From Bacillota bacterium (GTDB lineage Bacteria > Bacillota > UBA994), in contig QLUS01000035.1 in the NCBI GenBank assembly GCA_018725535.1, positions 1-14,224 on the forward strand: 14,224 nucleotides of DNA. The letters are read 5' to 3'. The position numbers and the translations under genes were made by a program. The notes beneath the pieces are model-generated. The model saw only the letters and a program-made list of their open reading frames with translations, had not been told where the DNA came from and made no database searches. Every line of letters begins with the position of its first letter. Positions within the stretch are counted from its first letter, which is position 1. This document shows, piece after piece, positions 1-5,490 of the stretch.

Positions 1-194
1 GGTGTTAGGGTCTTGATGTCAAAGTCCTTTTTGTTCTGTGAATCCTTGCCAAACAGTAGCCACAGGATACCGTCATAGAGGGTTGTCTTGCCTGTGGCGT
101 TGTCTCCCCAGACGGTTGCATTGTGTCCCCTCGGTTCAAAAGTAAAGTCCTTTAATCCTTTGAAGTTTCGGTATGTTGCTTTCACAAGTTTCAT
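1..194 (-). CDS. SbcC/RecF-like AAA family ATPase, N-terminal part (runs off window)
   Basis: The frame is open from an ATG at 194 to the window edge, giving 64 residues of a longer protein. It begins MKLVKATYRNFKGLKDFTFE, the usual first strand of SMC/RecF/SbcC-type ATPases. A Walker A motif, GDNATGKTT, follows at residues 30-38, then LYDGILWLLFGKDS, as in phage SbcC-like nucleotide-binding heads. In phages such ATPases usually stand beside recombinases or nucleases, so this probably opens a recombination/replication block beyond the window. The start overlaps the stop of the upstream gene by 4 nt (ATGA), and AGGGG sits upstream as a ribosome site. The Walker B region and any coiled coil lie outside the window, so the exact family (SbcC, RecF, RecN) cannot be settled. 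The ATPase class is confident; the subfamily is inference. Confidence 0.85.
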   Translation of the reverse strand, partial: MKLVKATYRNFKGLKDFTFEPRGHNATVWGDNATGKTTLYDGILWLLFGKDSQNKKDFDIKTLT

Positions 195-379
195 CGTCCG
201 TTCCCCCTCTCCTGAACGTTTTTCAGTTTTTCCTTCTCAGCCCGCTTCTCCCAGTATCGCCTTAGGTGCTCTCTTCTTTTTTCGGGGTTTTTGCGATACC
301 ATTCTCGCTGATGCGCATTCTTAGCAGCCCTCGCTTCAGGCGAAAGCGGCAGGCCTACGCTTACTGACTTCTCAACCAT
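191..379 (-). CDS. small basic phage protein, unknown function
   Basis: This 62-residue protein is rich in Lys, Arg and Glu. Its core, AKNAHQREWYRKNPEKRREH followed by LRRYWEKRAEKEK, looks like one long charged helix. Short proteins with this REW-RKNPEK pattern are common in Gram-positive phage genomes; I know of no assigned function. I chose the ATG at 379 rather than the in-frame GTG at 388 because AGGGGGTGAT lies 5-10 nt before the ATG, whereas the GTG falls inside that ribosome site. It is the first gene behind the promoter at 412-440, and its stop overlaps the ATPase start by 4 nt (ATGA), so the two are probably coupled. The highly charged helix could bind nucleic acid, but that is only inference. 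Confidence 0.75.
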   Translation of the reverse strand: MVEKSVSVGLPLSPEARAAKNAHQREWYRKNPEKRREHLRRYWEKRAEKEKLKNVQERGNGR

Positions 380-411
380 GCTTATCACCCCCTGTCCTTA
401 GTCTTTCTATC

Positions 412-440
412 ATTATAATTCTTTTTATTGAGTGCGTCAA
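412..440 (-). promoter_or_regulatory. sigma-A-type promoter upstream of the 62-residue gene and ATPase
   Basis: On the minus strand the -35 box is TTGACG (435-440), the spacer is exactly 17 bp, and the -10 box is a perfect TATAAT (412-417). Transcription would start near 405, about 25 nt before the ATG at 379. This is the best promoter match in the window, and it sits in the only long intergenic gap of this half. Confidence 0.85.
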
Positions 441-587
441 GGAGAATTTTGTGGTTGTTTCCATATCGGAAAGAACCACTTACCTATAGCCGCCACACGC
501 ATACCAGCAAAAAGCCTATACGATTACCTTACCCCCACGTCAAGAACGCCGTGAGCGCCATCGTGGCGCGTCTGGGTAGTATTTCAG
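441..587 (-). other. noncoding gap with a hairpin and a weaker promoter-like pair
   Basis: The gap between the 381-residue gene and the promoter at 412-440 holds no convincing gene. On the minus strand it contains a perfect 6-bp hairpin with a 3-nt loop (GCGCCA CGA TGGCGC, 555-569). It has no T-run, so it is not a standard terminator. A second promoter-like pair, TTGACG / 17 bp / TATAGG, lies just downstream of the hairpin; its -10 box is weak. The gap could be a control region separating two transcription units, but the sequence shows no operator repeats that would prove it. Confidence 0.4.
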
Positions 588-1733
588 TCACTCTTCGGAC
601 AATCCCGCGCTAAACAGATCCATTTGTGAAGCCTTTCCTGTCACTATGCCCCGCTTCTCTAATTGCTTGTGCGCCCACTCCTGCGTAAAGGCACTAACAG
701 GCTTCCCTTCGGTATTCAAGCCCTCGAATACAATCCGCTTTAAGTTTCGTTCTATTTTCCGCTCTTTGGCAGCTTTTTGCTTGTCCTTACGCTCGCATTT
801 TTTTTCCTTTTTCCGCTTCAACAAATCGCTGGCATGGGTAACACCAATCCCCTCTCGAATATCCTGTAGGTCTTGCAGCAAGTCCCTGGATTCTCTGCGT
901 TCAATGCGGATATTTTGTGCTGTGATTGTGTATTCAAAATAGTCGTACTCCCCAAATCCACTTTTGCCGTGGTATTCGCTAAAGTGGCTATCCCGCCGAT
1001 CGTCACGTGAATAATACGGTGTAAAATTATTCCTGTTCTCCTCCAGCCATATTTCAGCATCTGTCCGGGCAACAGCTTTATCAAACACCTTAACGCCTTT
1101 TTCGATTATGCGGTCAGTGAACTCAAAAAGTCCTTGTCTAAGTTTGTAACGGCGTTCCCTCAAAATGTCGTAGAAGATGTTTACCTTCTGATAATTGCGC
1201 TTACATTTTGTAATCACGCAAACTGCATTTTTGCACTCGTTATTGATACACGTCATGACATCGTACTTGGGCAAATACATCCGACTGGGCCTATCCCATT
1301 TCATACACCTACAATAGCCATATTCAACAGATACTTTAAGCCATGCAGCTTTTTTAATTTTAGTCCATGCGTCCCACAATTTTTCAACGCTCTGCTCATA
1401 GCTGTAAAGTCGATCAGTCCGCTGAGTGGTGCAGTTCCACCCGTCTGGCATAGCAGCATCTCTATGCATACACTCTATCTCATCATAATAAGGGCAACCA
1501 ATGCGCAGATTATTGTTTTCTGGTCTGTAATCAATGCCCATAAATGAGCCGTACCCGCAAGCATCTTGCGCCTTGCCTTGTCGTAGTAACCCGCACGGCG
1601 TCTCCCATACCATCTGCCTAGCGGCTTCTATTGTGTATTCAAACTCACGATAGCCGCTGTGCCATCTGACATCGCTAGGATGATTCTCTGGTGTATAGCC
1701 CTCGGCAAGCAATCTAAGTGTAAGGTCATTCAC
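588..1733 (-). CDS. Cys-rich phage protein of unknown function (381 aa)
   Basis: I do not recognise a named family. Visible features are a Trp/Tyr-rich N-terminal half, clustered cysteines, and a charged C-terminal part. The cysteines fall at about residues 47, 59, 80, 88, 101, 141 and 143, then at 162, 167, 172 and 177 in a regular C-x4-C-x4-C-x4-C series. A Lys/Arg/Glu-rich helix spans about 304-333. The cysteine pattern suggests bound metal or an Fe-S cluster, but no known catalytic motif is present. Translation most likely starts at the GTG at 1733, with AGGGG about 11 nt upstream inside the end of the preceding gene; no in-frame ATG fits better. It is the last gene before the 200-nt gap holding the promoter for the ATPase block, so it closes the accessory operon. 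Position between a DUF3780-like gene and an ATPase suggests a DNA-metabolism or host-takeover role (inference). Confidence 0.75.
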   Translation of the reverse strand: MNDLTLRLLAEGYTPENHPSDVRWHSGYREFEYTIEAARQMVWETPCGLLRQGKAQDACGYGSFMGIDYRPENNNLRIGCPYYDEIECMHRDAAMPDGWNCTTQRTDRLYSYEQSVEKLWDAWTKIKKAAWLKVSVEYGYCRCMKWDRPSRMYLPKYDVMTCINNECKNAVCVITKCKRNYQKVNIFYDILRERRYKLRQGLFEFTDRIIEKGVKVFDKAVARTDAEIWLEENRNNFTPYYSRDDRRDSHFSEYHGKSGFGEYDYFEYTITAQNIRIERRESRDLLQDLQDIREGIGVTHASDLLKRKKEKKCERKDKQKAAKERKIERNLKRIVFEGLNTEGKPVSAFTQEWAHKQLEKRGIVTGKASQMDLFSAGLSEE

Positions 1734-1738
1734 CTACA

Positions 1739-1957
1739 TCACAGCCCCTGACACGGCCTCAAGCCGAAATATTCTTCCATGATGCTTCTCAATTCTTCGG
1801 TCGTATTATCATACTCCTTGGCGATGCAAGCTTCGCAGACAGGATACTTATAGGCAAGTGCCTTACTGCAGCGTAAATCCCATGATGTTAATTCGTTGTC
1901 GCAAGCATTGCAAAACTGGCCAGTTTTCTTTGTGCCTAACTCCTTGCTACTGCCCAT
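1739..1957 (-). CDS. small zinc-ribbon phage protein (FGLRPCQGL family)
   Basis: This 72-residue protein has two CxxC pairs, C16-C19 (FCNAC) and C41-C44 (VCEAC), spaced as in a treble-clef or zinc-ribbon site. The C-terminal half is helical and ends FGLRPCQGL, a signature I associate with small conserved proteins of Gram-positive phages with no assigned role. The ATG at 1957 is preferred because GAGGTGA precedes it at good distance; an in-frame ATG at 1981 has no ribosome site and lies within the previous gene. It sits 11 nt after the DUF3780-like gene and 5 nt before the next gene, clearly in the same operon. The fold call is confident; the function is unknown, with nucleic-acid or protein adaptor as the usual guess for such ribbons. 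Confidence 0.8.
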   Translation of the reverse strand: MGSSKELGTKKTGQFCNACDNELTSWDLRCSKALAYKYPVCEACIAKEYDNTTEELRSIMEEYFGLRPCQGL

Positions 1958-1968
1958 GCTTTCACCTC

Positions 1969-2475
1969 TTACTCGTGACATATTGCATACTTCAGCGCCA
2001 TACGCCAGCCCCTGCGATCATCACGCCTGCCCGTTTGGGCATTGGTCATCGTATAAAGCCACCAGCGTTCTTCAGGTGATAACCCCAACCAGTTGCGAAT
2101 AGCTACCGGCACAACTGCCGGGTCGCAGTCCTCCACCGCCCAGACTAGCACCAGCAGTTCTTTGCCTAGCAGTTGCGTAAGTGGCGTTTGTCCAACAACA
2201 AAACGCCCGGCCGGCAGCTTTTGCTTTTTTAGGTGGCCGTTGAACTCTGTCCGTGCAGCCTCTTCCAGCAGTTTCCACTTTATTTGCGAAAGTTCAGCCT
2301 TGGTTTTATCATTGCCGCAGATATTAATTGTTTGCCTTACTGCCCTGTCCTGCCAATCAAAGCGTTCATAGATTACTACGCTTGCATCCTTTTTTGCAGG
2401 CAGATACACGAGAAAGTGATGGCGGCTCTCGTCAGGCTTGAAGCCGAAGCCTAGAGATGTTCGCTTAATGCTCAT
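1969..2475 (-). CDS. DUF3780-like protein
   Basis: This 168-residue protein carries several blocks that I recall from the DUF3780 family: an N-terminal GFGFKPDESRHHFLVYLP (9-26), LLGKELLVLVWAVEDCDP (102-119) and, most tellingly, NWLGLSPEERWWLYTMTNAQ (128-147). From memory, DUF3780 proteins occur beside a DUF499 ATPase and an adenine methyltransferase in chromosomal defence islands, and the family is labelled anti-phage-associated in some annotations. None of those partners is visible here. The nearest gene is a DPPH methyltransferase 2 nt upstream. No catalytic residues can be pointed out. The ATG at 2475 has only a weak, distant AGAGGG ribosome site, so expression may depend on coupling to the methyltransferase. 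The family call is from memory of motifs; the role in a phage is unknown. Confidence 0.7.
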   Translation of the reverse strand: MSIKRTSLGFGFKPDESRHHFLVYLPAKKDASVVIYERFDWQDRAVRQTINICGNDKTKAELSQIKWKLLEEAARTEFNGHLKKQKLPAGRFVVGQTPLTQLLGKELLVLVWAVEDCDPAVVPVAIRNWLGLSPEERWWLYTMTNAQTGRRDDRRGWRMALKYAICHE

Positions 2476-2477
2476 TT

Positions 2478-2996
2478 TTAACTGTGCCCTCTTTTTAGTT
2501 TTTGCGGGGATTTACCGCCCGATTCTGTTGGCATTTTCAAAAATACCATCCAATGGGTCTTATTATGCTTACCGCTCCTATGCCCAAAAAGTGGATCTGT
2601 GCCGATAGCCCTTAACACATCACGTAGAGGTATCTGCACTTCTGACCATTTGAAAATCAGTGTCCCGTAATCATCTAACACCCTCATGCATTCATGGAAT
2701 CCATCATGTATCATCTCTGGCCAGTTCTTGTCTAGGCAACCGTATTTCAATGCAATCCATGATTTAAGTCCTGCCTGCCTCAAATGCGGAGGATCAAACA
2801 CAACTAGCTTATATGTCTTGTCAGGGAACGGAAGCGCGGTAAAGTCGCATACCGTATCGGGCTTAATTTCTATATACCGTTGCGGATAATACTCATGGTA
2901 TGGCACTTCGCGGTTGTCGCAAAATTCAACCAATGGGTTTTGTTTATCGAACCAGAACATTTTGCTTCCGCAGCAAGCATCGAGTATCGTCTTCAT
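2478..2996 (-). CDS. SAM-dependent methyltransferase, DPPH type
   Basis: This 172-residue protein starts MKTILDACCGSKMFWFDKQN, a glycine-poor version of the SAM-binding motif I found in many phage methyltransferases. It has FDPPH at 67-71, in the position of the catalytic DPPY/NPPY motif of amino-group DNA methylases. Between them, CDFTALPFPD (50-59) fits the acidic loop that contacts SAM. The His in place of Tyr/Phe/Trp in DPPY is typical of this phage subgroup as I remember it, but it leaves the substrate open: DNA adenine or cytosine, or another amine. No target-recognition domain is present, and the length is that of a bare catalytic domain. GGAGAT precedes the ATG at 2996. A likely role is modification of phage DNA to evade host restriction (inference). 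The next gene, DUF3780-like, follows after 2 nt. Confidence 0.85.
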   Translation of the reverse strand: MKTILDACCGSKMFWFDKQNPLVEFCDNREVPYHEYYPQRYIEIKPDTVCDFTALPFPDKTYKLVVFDPPHLRQAGLKSWIALKYGCLDKNWPEMIHDGFHECMRVLDDYGTLIFKWSEVQIPLRDVLRAIGTDPLFGHRSGKHNKTHWMVFLKMPTESGGKSPQKLKRGHS

Positions 2997-3011
2997 GTTA
3001 ATCTCCTTCCT

Positions 3012-3197
3012 CTAGATCTCCCAAGCATCTCGCGCACATACGCACTCTTCACAGCCCAAGATGTCGCCCCGCTCCCCCACATAAAACGTATCCGCCTTTC
3101 TGCTGCAAATAGGGCATATAGGCTGCTTTGGCTCCTTCCCGTCAGGATAGCCTGTTCTTTCCATGTTTCGAATAACTGGGTGGTCTGGTAATTTCAT
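3012..3197 (-). CDS. small zinc-ribbon phage protein (61 aa)
   Basis: The protein begins MKLPDHPVIRNMERTGYPDG and has two zinc-ribbon pairs, C28-C31 (ICPIC) and C49-C52 (GCEEC), ending ARDAWEI. I recall near-identical short proteins in prophages of clostridia and their relatives, with no function assigned. I chose the ATG at 3197, which has GGAGGTGA about 5 nt upstream. An in-frame ATG at 3215 would add six residues but has no ribosome site and overlaps the previous gene. It is sandwiched between a membrane zinc-ribbon protein and the methyltransferase in the same operon. It may be an adaptor that recruits nucleic acid or a protein partner, but nothing in the sequence proves it. Confidence 0.85.
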   Translation of the reverse strand: MKLPDHPVIRNMERTGYPDGKEPKQPICPICSRKADTFYVGERGDILGCEECVCARDAWEI

Positions 3198-3202
3198 TTT
3201 CT

Positions 3203-3517
3203 TCACCTCCCGCATCTATGGCAATTAATATTGTCGATATATTGGGTCAATATTGTTCGACAATTATGGCAGATAGGATTTGAAGCGTCTGTTGCAATCA
3301 AGCGGCACTTTTTGCAGTCTTCAAAGTCTCCCCGCACTATCCACCCCGCATAAAAAAGTAGGATAATCATCGGTAGAATTAAAACCTCGCCGCCGGGGTA
3401 GCCCGTTCGGCTTTGGAATGCTTCCCAGCCAAGCGTTGCGATAGCGATGACGCAGAGTGCTGCTAAAAGGACTACTGCTATATCTAGTCCTGTTTTTATA
3501 GCTTTTTTCGCCTTCAA
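3203..3517 (-). CDS. two-TM membrane protein with cytoplasmic zinc ribbons
   Basis: This 104-residue protein has two hydrophobic segments, about residues 11-31 and 44-62, and then a soluble tail with three CxxC pairs: C68-C71, C83-C86 and C99-C102. The last two pairs resemble a double zinc ribbon of the kind placed at membrane protein tails in Gram-positive bacteria. The start is a TTG at 3517. It has GGAGG 7 nt upstream and overlaps the stop of the beta-helix gene by 4 nt (TTGA), so it is translationally coupled. Both TM segments lie before the ribbon tail; lysine-rich residues 1-8 and the tail are probably cytoplasmic. No known family is recognised. It could be a superinfection-exclusion or host-membrane factor, but this is speculation. 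Confidence 0.75.
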   Translation of the reverse strand: MKAKKAIKTGLDIAVVLLAALCVIAIATLGWEAFQSRTGYPGGEVLILPMIILLFYAGWIVRGDFEDCKKCRLIATDASNPICHNCRTILTQYIDNINCHRCGR

Positions 3518-4092
3518 TTTTCTTCCTCCTTCCCGCCAATTATGGCGTTGTCGCCGATATGGGCATTACCGCAAATTGTAACCTCGCCATAAACTACGGC
3601 GTTGCCATAAATTTGCGTTGTTCCGTAAACCCTGGCATGGCCCCTAATTTGGGCTGCCTCGCCAACCATGACGTCGCCGCCTATCCAAGCTTTGTCGCTG
3701 ATAGAGGCGTCGCCGCCTATCCAGGCGTTATCGCTGATAGAGGCGTCGCCCCAAATTTCAGCATTGCTACCTATCCAGGCGTTGCCCCAAATTTCAGCAT
3801 TGCCGCCGATTCTGGCGTTGTCGCTGATTCTGACGTCATCGCTGATTTTAGCGTTACCCCAAATCCTGGCATCGTCGCTGATTTTAGCGTTGCCCCAAAC
3901 CTTGGCATCCTCGCTGATCCACGCCCTTCCGTCATTGGACAGGTTTTGCTCTTTTTCGACCCATCCTCCTAAATCACCAACATTGATTTTCTTACCACAG
4001 GCGGTTTCAAATGCACTTACGGCGCGGATGCGGTACAGCATATAACCACGCCAGGTAATTCTATTTTCTGCCGCCAATTCAAACTTCGTCAT
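3514..4092 (-). CDS. YdcK-like hexapeptide-repeat (left-handed beta-helix) protein
   Basis: The N-terminal 50 residues (RIRAVSAF..., then GDLGGWVEKEQNLS at 39-52) match what I remember of YdcK-like proteins found in prophages and enterobacteria. From about residue 57 to 186 the chain is almost entirely hexapeptide repeats of the form x-[NDS]-A-x-I-x, for example WGNAKISDDARI and IWGNAKISDDVRI, the hallmark of left-handed parallel beta-helices. Related folds include acyltransferases, but no catalytic histidine or acyl-donor loop stands out, so it may be purely structural or binding. The coding DNA is itself repetitive and could change repeat number by recombination. The ATG at 4092 has AAGGAGGAAG upstream and overlaps the previous stop (ATGA). 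The 3' end overlaps the membrane zinc-ribbon gene by 4 nt. Its role in the phage is unknown. Confidence 0.85.
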   Translation of the reverse strand: MTKFELAAENRITWRGYMLYRIRAVSAFETACGKKINVGDLGGWVEKEQNLSNDGRAWISEDAKVWGNAKISDDARIWGNAKISDDVRISDNARIGGNAEIWGNAWIGSNAEIWGDASISDNAWIGGDASISDKAWIGGDVMVGEAAQIRGHARVYGTTQIYGNAVVYGEVTICGNAHIGDNAIIGGKEEEN

Positions 4093-4334
4093 TTTTCTTC
4101 CTCCTTCTGCCGGGATTGGCTCCCGGCTGGGCTGATGGTTTTCGTTGTCATTTCTCTTCCCTTGCTACGCTCCCGTGCGTCCTTCTCTGTGACCTCCGGG
4201 CGGGTATGCCTCACGTAGGCGAATTCCTCTCCATCCGGGTCGTAGAAATATAAAAAATCCTCATCCTCCCTCAGCTCCCAGCCCGGCGGTAGCTTGACCG
4301 CTACACAGACTTTCCAGCCTTGTCTAATACTCAT
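4089..4334 (-). CDS. small acidic phage protein, unknown function (81 aa)
   Basis: I do not recognise a family. Residues 15-42 (LPPGWELREDEDFLYFYDPD and the following GEEFAYVR) form a compact, aromatic, beta-rich segment. The C-terminal third is hydrophilic, and its last 15 codons are written by the repeated stem-loop at 4109-4127 plus the next gene's ribosome site (SPAGSQSRQKEEEK). That tail may therefore be a by-product of an RNA element rather than a selected domain. The ATG at 4334 has AAGGAG upstream, itself preceded by another copy of the stem-loop at 4352-4370. The stop overlaps the beta-helix gene start by 4 nt. Confidence 0.7.
   Translation of the reverse strand: MSIRQGWKVCVAVKLPPGWELREDEDFLYFYDPDGEEFAYVRHTRPEVTEKDARERSKGREMTTKTISPAGSQSRQKEEEK
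4109..4127 (-). repeat. repeated stem-loop, copy 1 (before beta-helix gene)
   Basis: On the minus strand this reads GCCGGGA GCCAA TCCCGGC, a perfect 7-bp stem with a 5-nt loop. It is followed directly by AGAAGGAGG, the ribosome site of the gene starting at 4092, with 16 nt between stem and ATG. It lies inside the last codons of the preceding gene. Near-identical copies occur at 4352-4370 and 6413-6431. Confidence 0.85.
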
Positions 4335-4351
4335 CTTTTTTTTCTCCTTCT

Positions 4352-4370
4352 GCCGGGATAGTCTCCCGGC
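4352..4370 (-). repeat. repeated stem-loop, copy 2 (before 81-aa gene)
   Basis: Minus strand GCCGGGA GACTA TCCCGGC: the same 7-bp stem, but three of the five loop bases differ from copy 1. It is followed by AGAAGGAG and the ATG at 4334, 17 nt away. Conserved stem arms with a changed loop argue that pairing is what is retained. It lies in a true intergenic gap. Confidence 0.85.
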
Positions 4371-4385
4371 TAGCCTTTTGGATGA

Positions 4386-4568
4386 CTACGCTTCGCATTT
4401 TGGGCAACGCCAGCCGTAGACGTGAAGGTTCATTTCCGCGCGGCAGGAATGGCAGATATTGTTTACAAATGTCACGGTAATTTGGTCGCACTTCATGCAT
4501 TGGTAGTGGTTTACATCCTGACCGAAGAAAATCTGGTGCATCTCACGCTGGCAACAGAACGGCTTCAT
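4386..4568 (-). CDS. double zinc-ribbon protein (60 aa)
   Basis: The protein has four metal-binding half sites: C5-C6, C24-C27 (QCMKC), C39-C42 (ICHSC) and C55-C58 (RCPKC). The last two form a standard zinc ribbon; the first two could form a second, less regular one with nearby His residues (H11, H21). No other domain is present. AAAGGAGGGG lies a few bases before the ATG at 4568, so the start is secure. It is one of several tiny zinc-ribbon genes in this operon. No specific function can be assigned; candidates are inhibitors or adaptors of host proteins, by analogy with other small phage zinc proteins (inference). Confidence 0.8.
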   Translation of the reverse strand: MKPFCCQREMHQIFFGQDVNHYQCMKCDQITVTFVNNICHSCRAEMNLHVYGWRCPKCEA

Positions 4569-4601
4569 AGTTACCCCTCCTTTCAGAACACTAGTCGGTG
4601 C

Positions 4602-4619
4602 GCAGGATTGGCTCCCGGC
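4602..4619 (-). repeat. degenerate copy of the stem-loop repeat (before double zinc-ribbon gene)
   Basis: Minus strand GCCGGGA GCCAA TCCTGC keeps the 5' arm and loop of copy 1 exactly, but the 3' arm is mutated and one base shorter. Its upstream flank (GTCATTCAACAAGGC) resembles that of copy 2 (GTCATCCAAAAGGC), so homology extends beyond the stem. It sits 33 nt before the ATG at 4568, in the 108-nt gap 4569-4676, which otherwise holds only an unused AAGGAGG with no start codon after it. Confidence 0.6.
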
Positions 4620-4676
4620 GGCCTTCCGGCGGCCTTGTTGAATGACCTATCTTTCCTTCCTCCTTTCGCACGGCAC

Positions 4677-4877
4677 TCAACCTTCTTCACCCCCACGCAA
4701 TAGGGGCTGGTAGTTACGGTTATAAAAACCCATCTGTATTTCTGCATCTGTTTGAGGCTCTGGCATCTCTGCATCGCCCCCAAACATTGCCGTCAGGCTG
4801 TCGGCAATCGCTACTAGCGACTGCGCTGCTTTTCGCAGTTCCTCGACCAGTAGTTCGAGTTCAGACATCTTGCTCAT
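4677..4877 (-). CDS. small helical phage protein (66 aa), unknown function
   Basis: Residues 1-33 (MSKMSELELLVEELRKAAQS and onward) form a clear amphipathic helix with a leucine/alanine heptad pattern, likely a short coiled coil. The rest is acidic and ends LLRGGEEG. Similar short leucine-rich proteins occur in many Gram-positive phages without known function. The ATG at 4877 has AAAGGAGGC 6 nt upstream. It overlaps by 4 nt (ATGA) with the stop of the second-frame part of the broken membrane gene upstream, which supports that frame as the original end of that gene. Confidence 0.7.
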   Translation of the reverse strand: MSKMSELELLVEELRKAAQSLVAIADSLTAMFGGDAEMPEPQTDAEIQMGFYNRNYQPLLRGGEEG

Positions 4878-5043
4878 CGATTTGCCTCCTTTATGATTTT
4901 ATATAACAGCCATCCCAACAATGGTAGAAAGGGGAAGAGCAATGCGCCAATTGCTCCGTCGCCCCTCTGCGTTTTTGCCCAGCTAAAAAAACTGCAGGGG
5001 TTAAAGCAATAAATATTGCTGTAGCAAACAGTAGAGGCTTCAT
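4874..5043 (-). pseudogene. two-TM small membrane protein with a frame break
   Basis: From the ATG at 5043 the first frame encodes MKPLLFATAIFIALTPAVFL, a good TM segment, and then leaves the expected pattern, ending at 4891 with a Cys/His/Ser-rich tail. The next frame, without interruption, encodes a second TM segment (GALLFPFLPLLGWLLYKIIK) and EANR. It stops at 4874-4876, where its TGA overlaps the next gene's ATG by 4 nt, exactly as most neighbours in this operon do. The span is 170 nt, one short of 57 codons. A lost base in the A5 or G4 run around 4962-4976 would restore a 56-residue protein with two TM segments. Sequencing error, real decay or frameshifting could each explain it. If no repair applies, the intact first-frame product is 50 residues (4891-5043). 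Such two-TM peptides are often holin-like or toxin-like. Confidence 0.65.
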
Positions 5044-5207
5044 TTTTGTTCCTCCTTTTTCTGTGCGAAATATTCGTTCAAAAACGTTCCACCGCATATG
5101 ATGCAGCACACAACCTGTTCTTTGCGGCTGTCGTCTGACGAATACATTGCGTTGCCGCAATACGGGCAAACCCACTTAACCACTTGCTGTTCCTCTTTCT
5201 CCGGCAT
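5040..5207 (-). CDS. small zinc-ribbon protein (55 aa)
   Basis: This short gene encodes a zinc ribbon with C14-C17 (VCPYC) and C34/C35-C38 (CCIICGG), flanked by charged ends. The ATG at 5207 lies inside the end of the preceding gene (32-nt overlap in another frame). Its stop overlaps the next ATG by 4 nt (ATGA), matching the operon style and supporting that it is real. The ribosome site is weak (no AGGAGG close by), so translation probably relies on ribosomes finishing the preceding gene. Function is unknown. The regular CPYCG...CIICG spacing is typical of rubredoxin-knuckle zinc sites. Confidence 0.75.
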   Translation of the reverse strand: MPEKEEQQVVKWVCPYCGNAMYSSDDSRKEQVVCCIICGGTFLNEYFAQKKEEQK

Positions 5208-5490
5208 CTTTTATTTTTTGACACTCTCCCGTGTCTATTTCCCATCTCGTGATGTCCCGGTTGCTGGTGTATAGAACCCAGCGTTTACCCGTCTCGCTAG
5301 ACAGATGTCCCCGCGCCATCCATAAATCAATCGTGTTTCCATACACAAGCATGGGTGACTTTTTTTGAATTATCCTGTGCGCCATTTGCTTTGCAGCGGC
5401 ATCTGTCGCTGCATAAAAAACGTGCCTAGGTTCTATCGTGCACTCACCCGGGGAGCATACTTCATACTTTTTTTTCGCCATCCCTTTCAT
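5176..5490 (-). CDS. small phage protein, TGKRW family (104 aa), unknown function
   Basis: I do not recognise a named family. The core ATDAAAKQMAHRIIQKKSPM followed by ETGKRWVLY matches the layout of the gene at 5733-5999 (DDDEAAKKAAEERHSP, then DTGKRWILL), so the two are divergent paralogs. Both look like a helix followed by a beta-hairpin around TGKRW. I prefer the ATG at 5490, preceded by AGGTGG, over the in-frame TTG at 5523; an ATG at 5481 is also possible. The first 29 bases overlap the end of the XRE gene in another frame. The end overlaps the zinc-ribbon gene by 32 nt. The duplication within one operon suggests a binding module whose specificity has diverged (inference). Confidence 0.7.
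   Translation of the reverse strand: MKGMAKKKYEVCSPGECTIEPRHVFYAATDAAAKQMAHRIIQKKSPMLVYGNTIDLWMARGHLSSETGKRWVLYTSNRDITRWEIDTGECQKIKDAGERGTASG

Noticed and set aside
366..458. Minus-strand 30-codon frame (METTTKFSLTHS...) over the promoter
   Set aside because: It has no ribosome site, and a near-consensus promoter explains the sequence better.
555..569. GC hairpin as terminator of the accessory operon
   Set aside because: The 6-bp stem is not followed by a T-run on either strand.
2072..2278. Minus-strand 68-codon frame in the DUF3780-like gene
   Set aside because: It is a shadow frame with an Ala/Gly/Arg-rich product and no start signal; the overlapping 168-codon frame is motif-supported.
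3559..4045. Two plus-strand open frames with repeats (ANP/ASPPIQALSL type)
   Set aside because: They are shadows of the hexapeptide-repeat gene; repetitive coding DNA keeps several frames open.
4583..4783. Minus-strand 66-codon frame overlapping the helical protein gene
   Set aside because: It lies out of frame over a gene with a good ribosome site and coiled-coil pattern; its product is low-complexity and basic with no motif.
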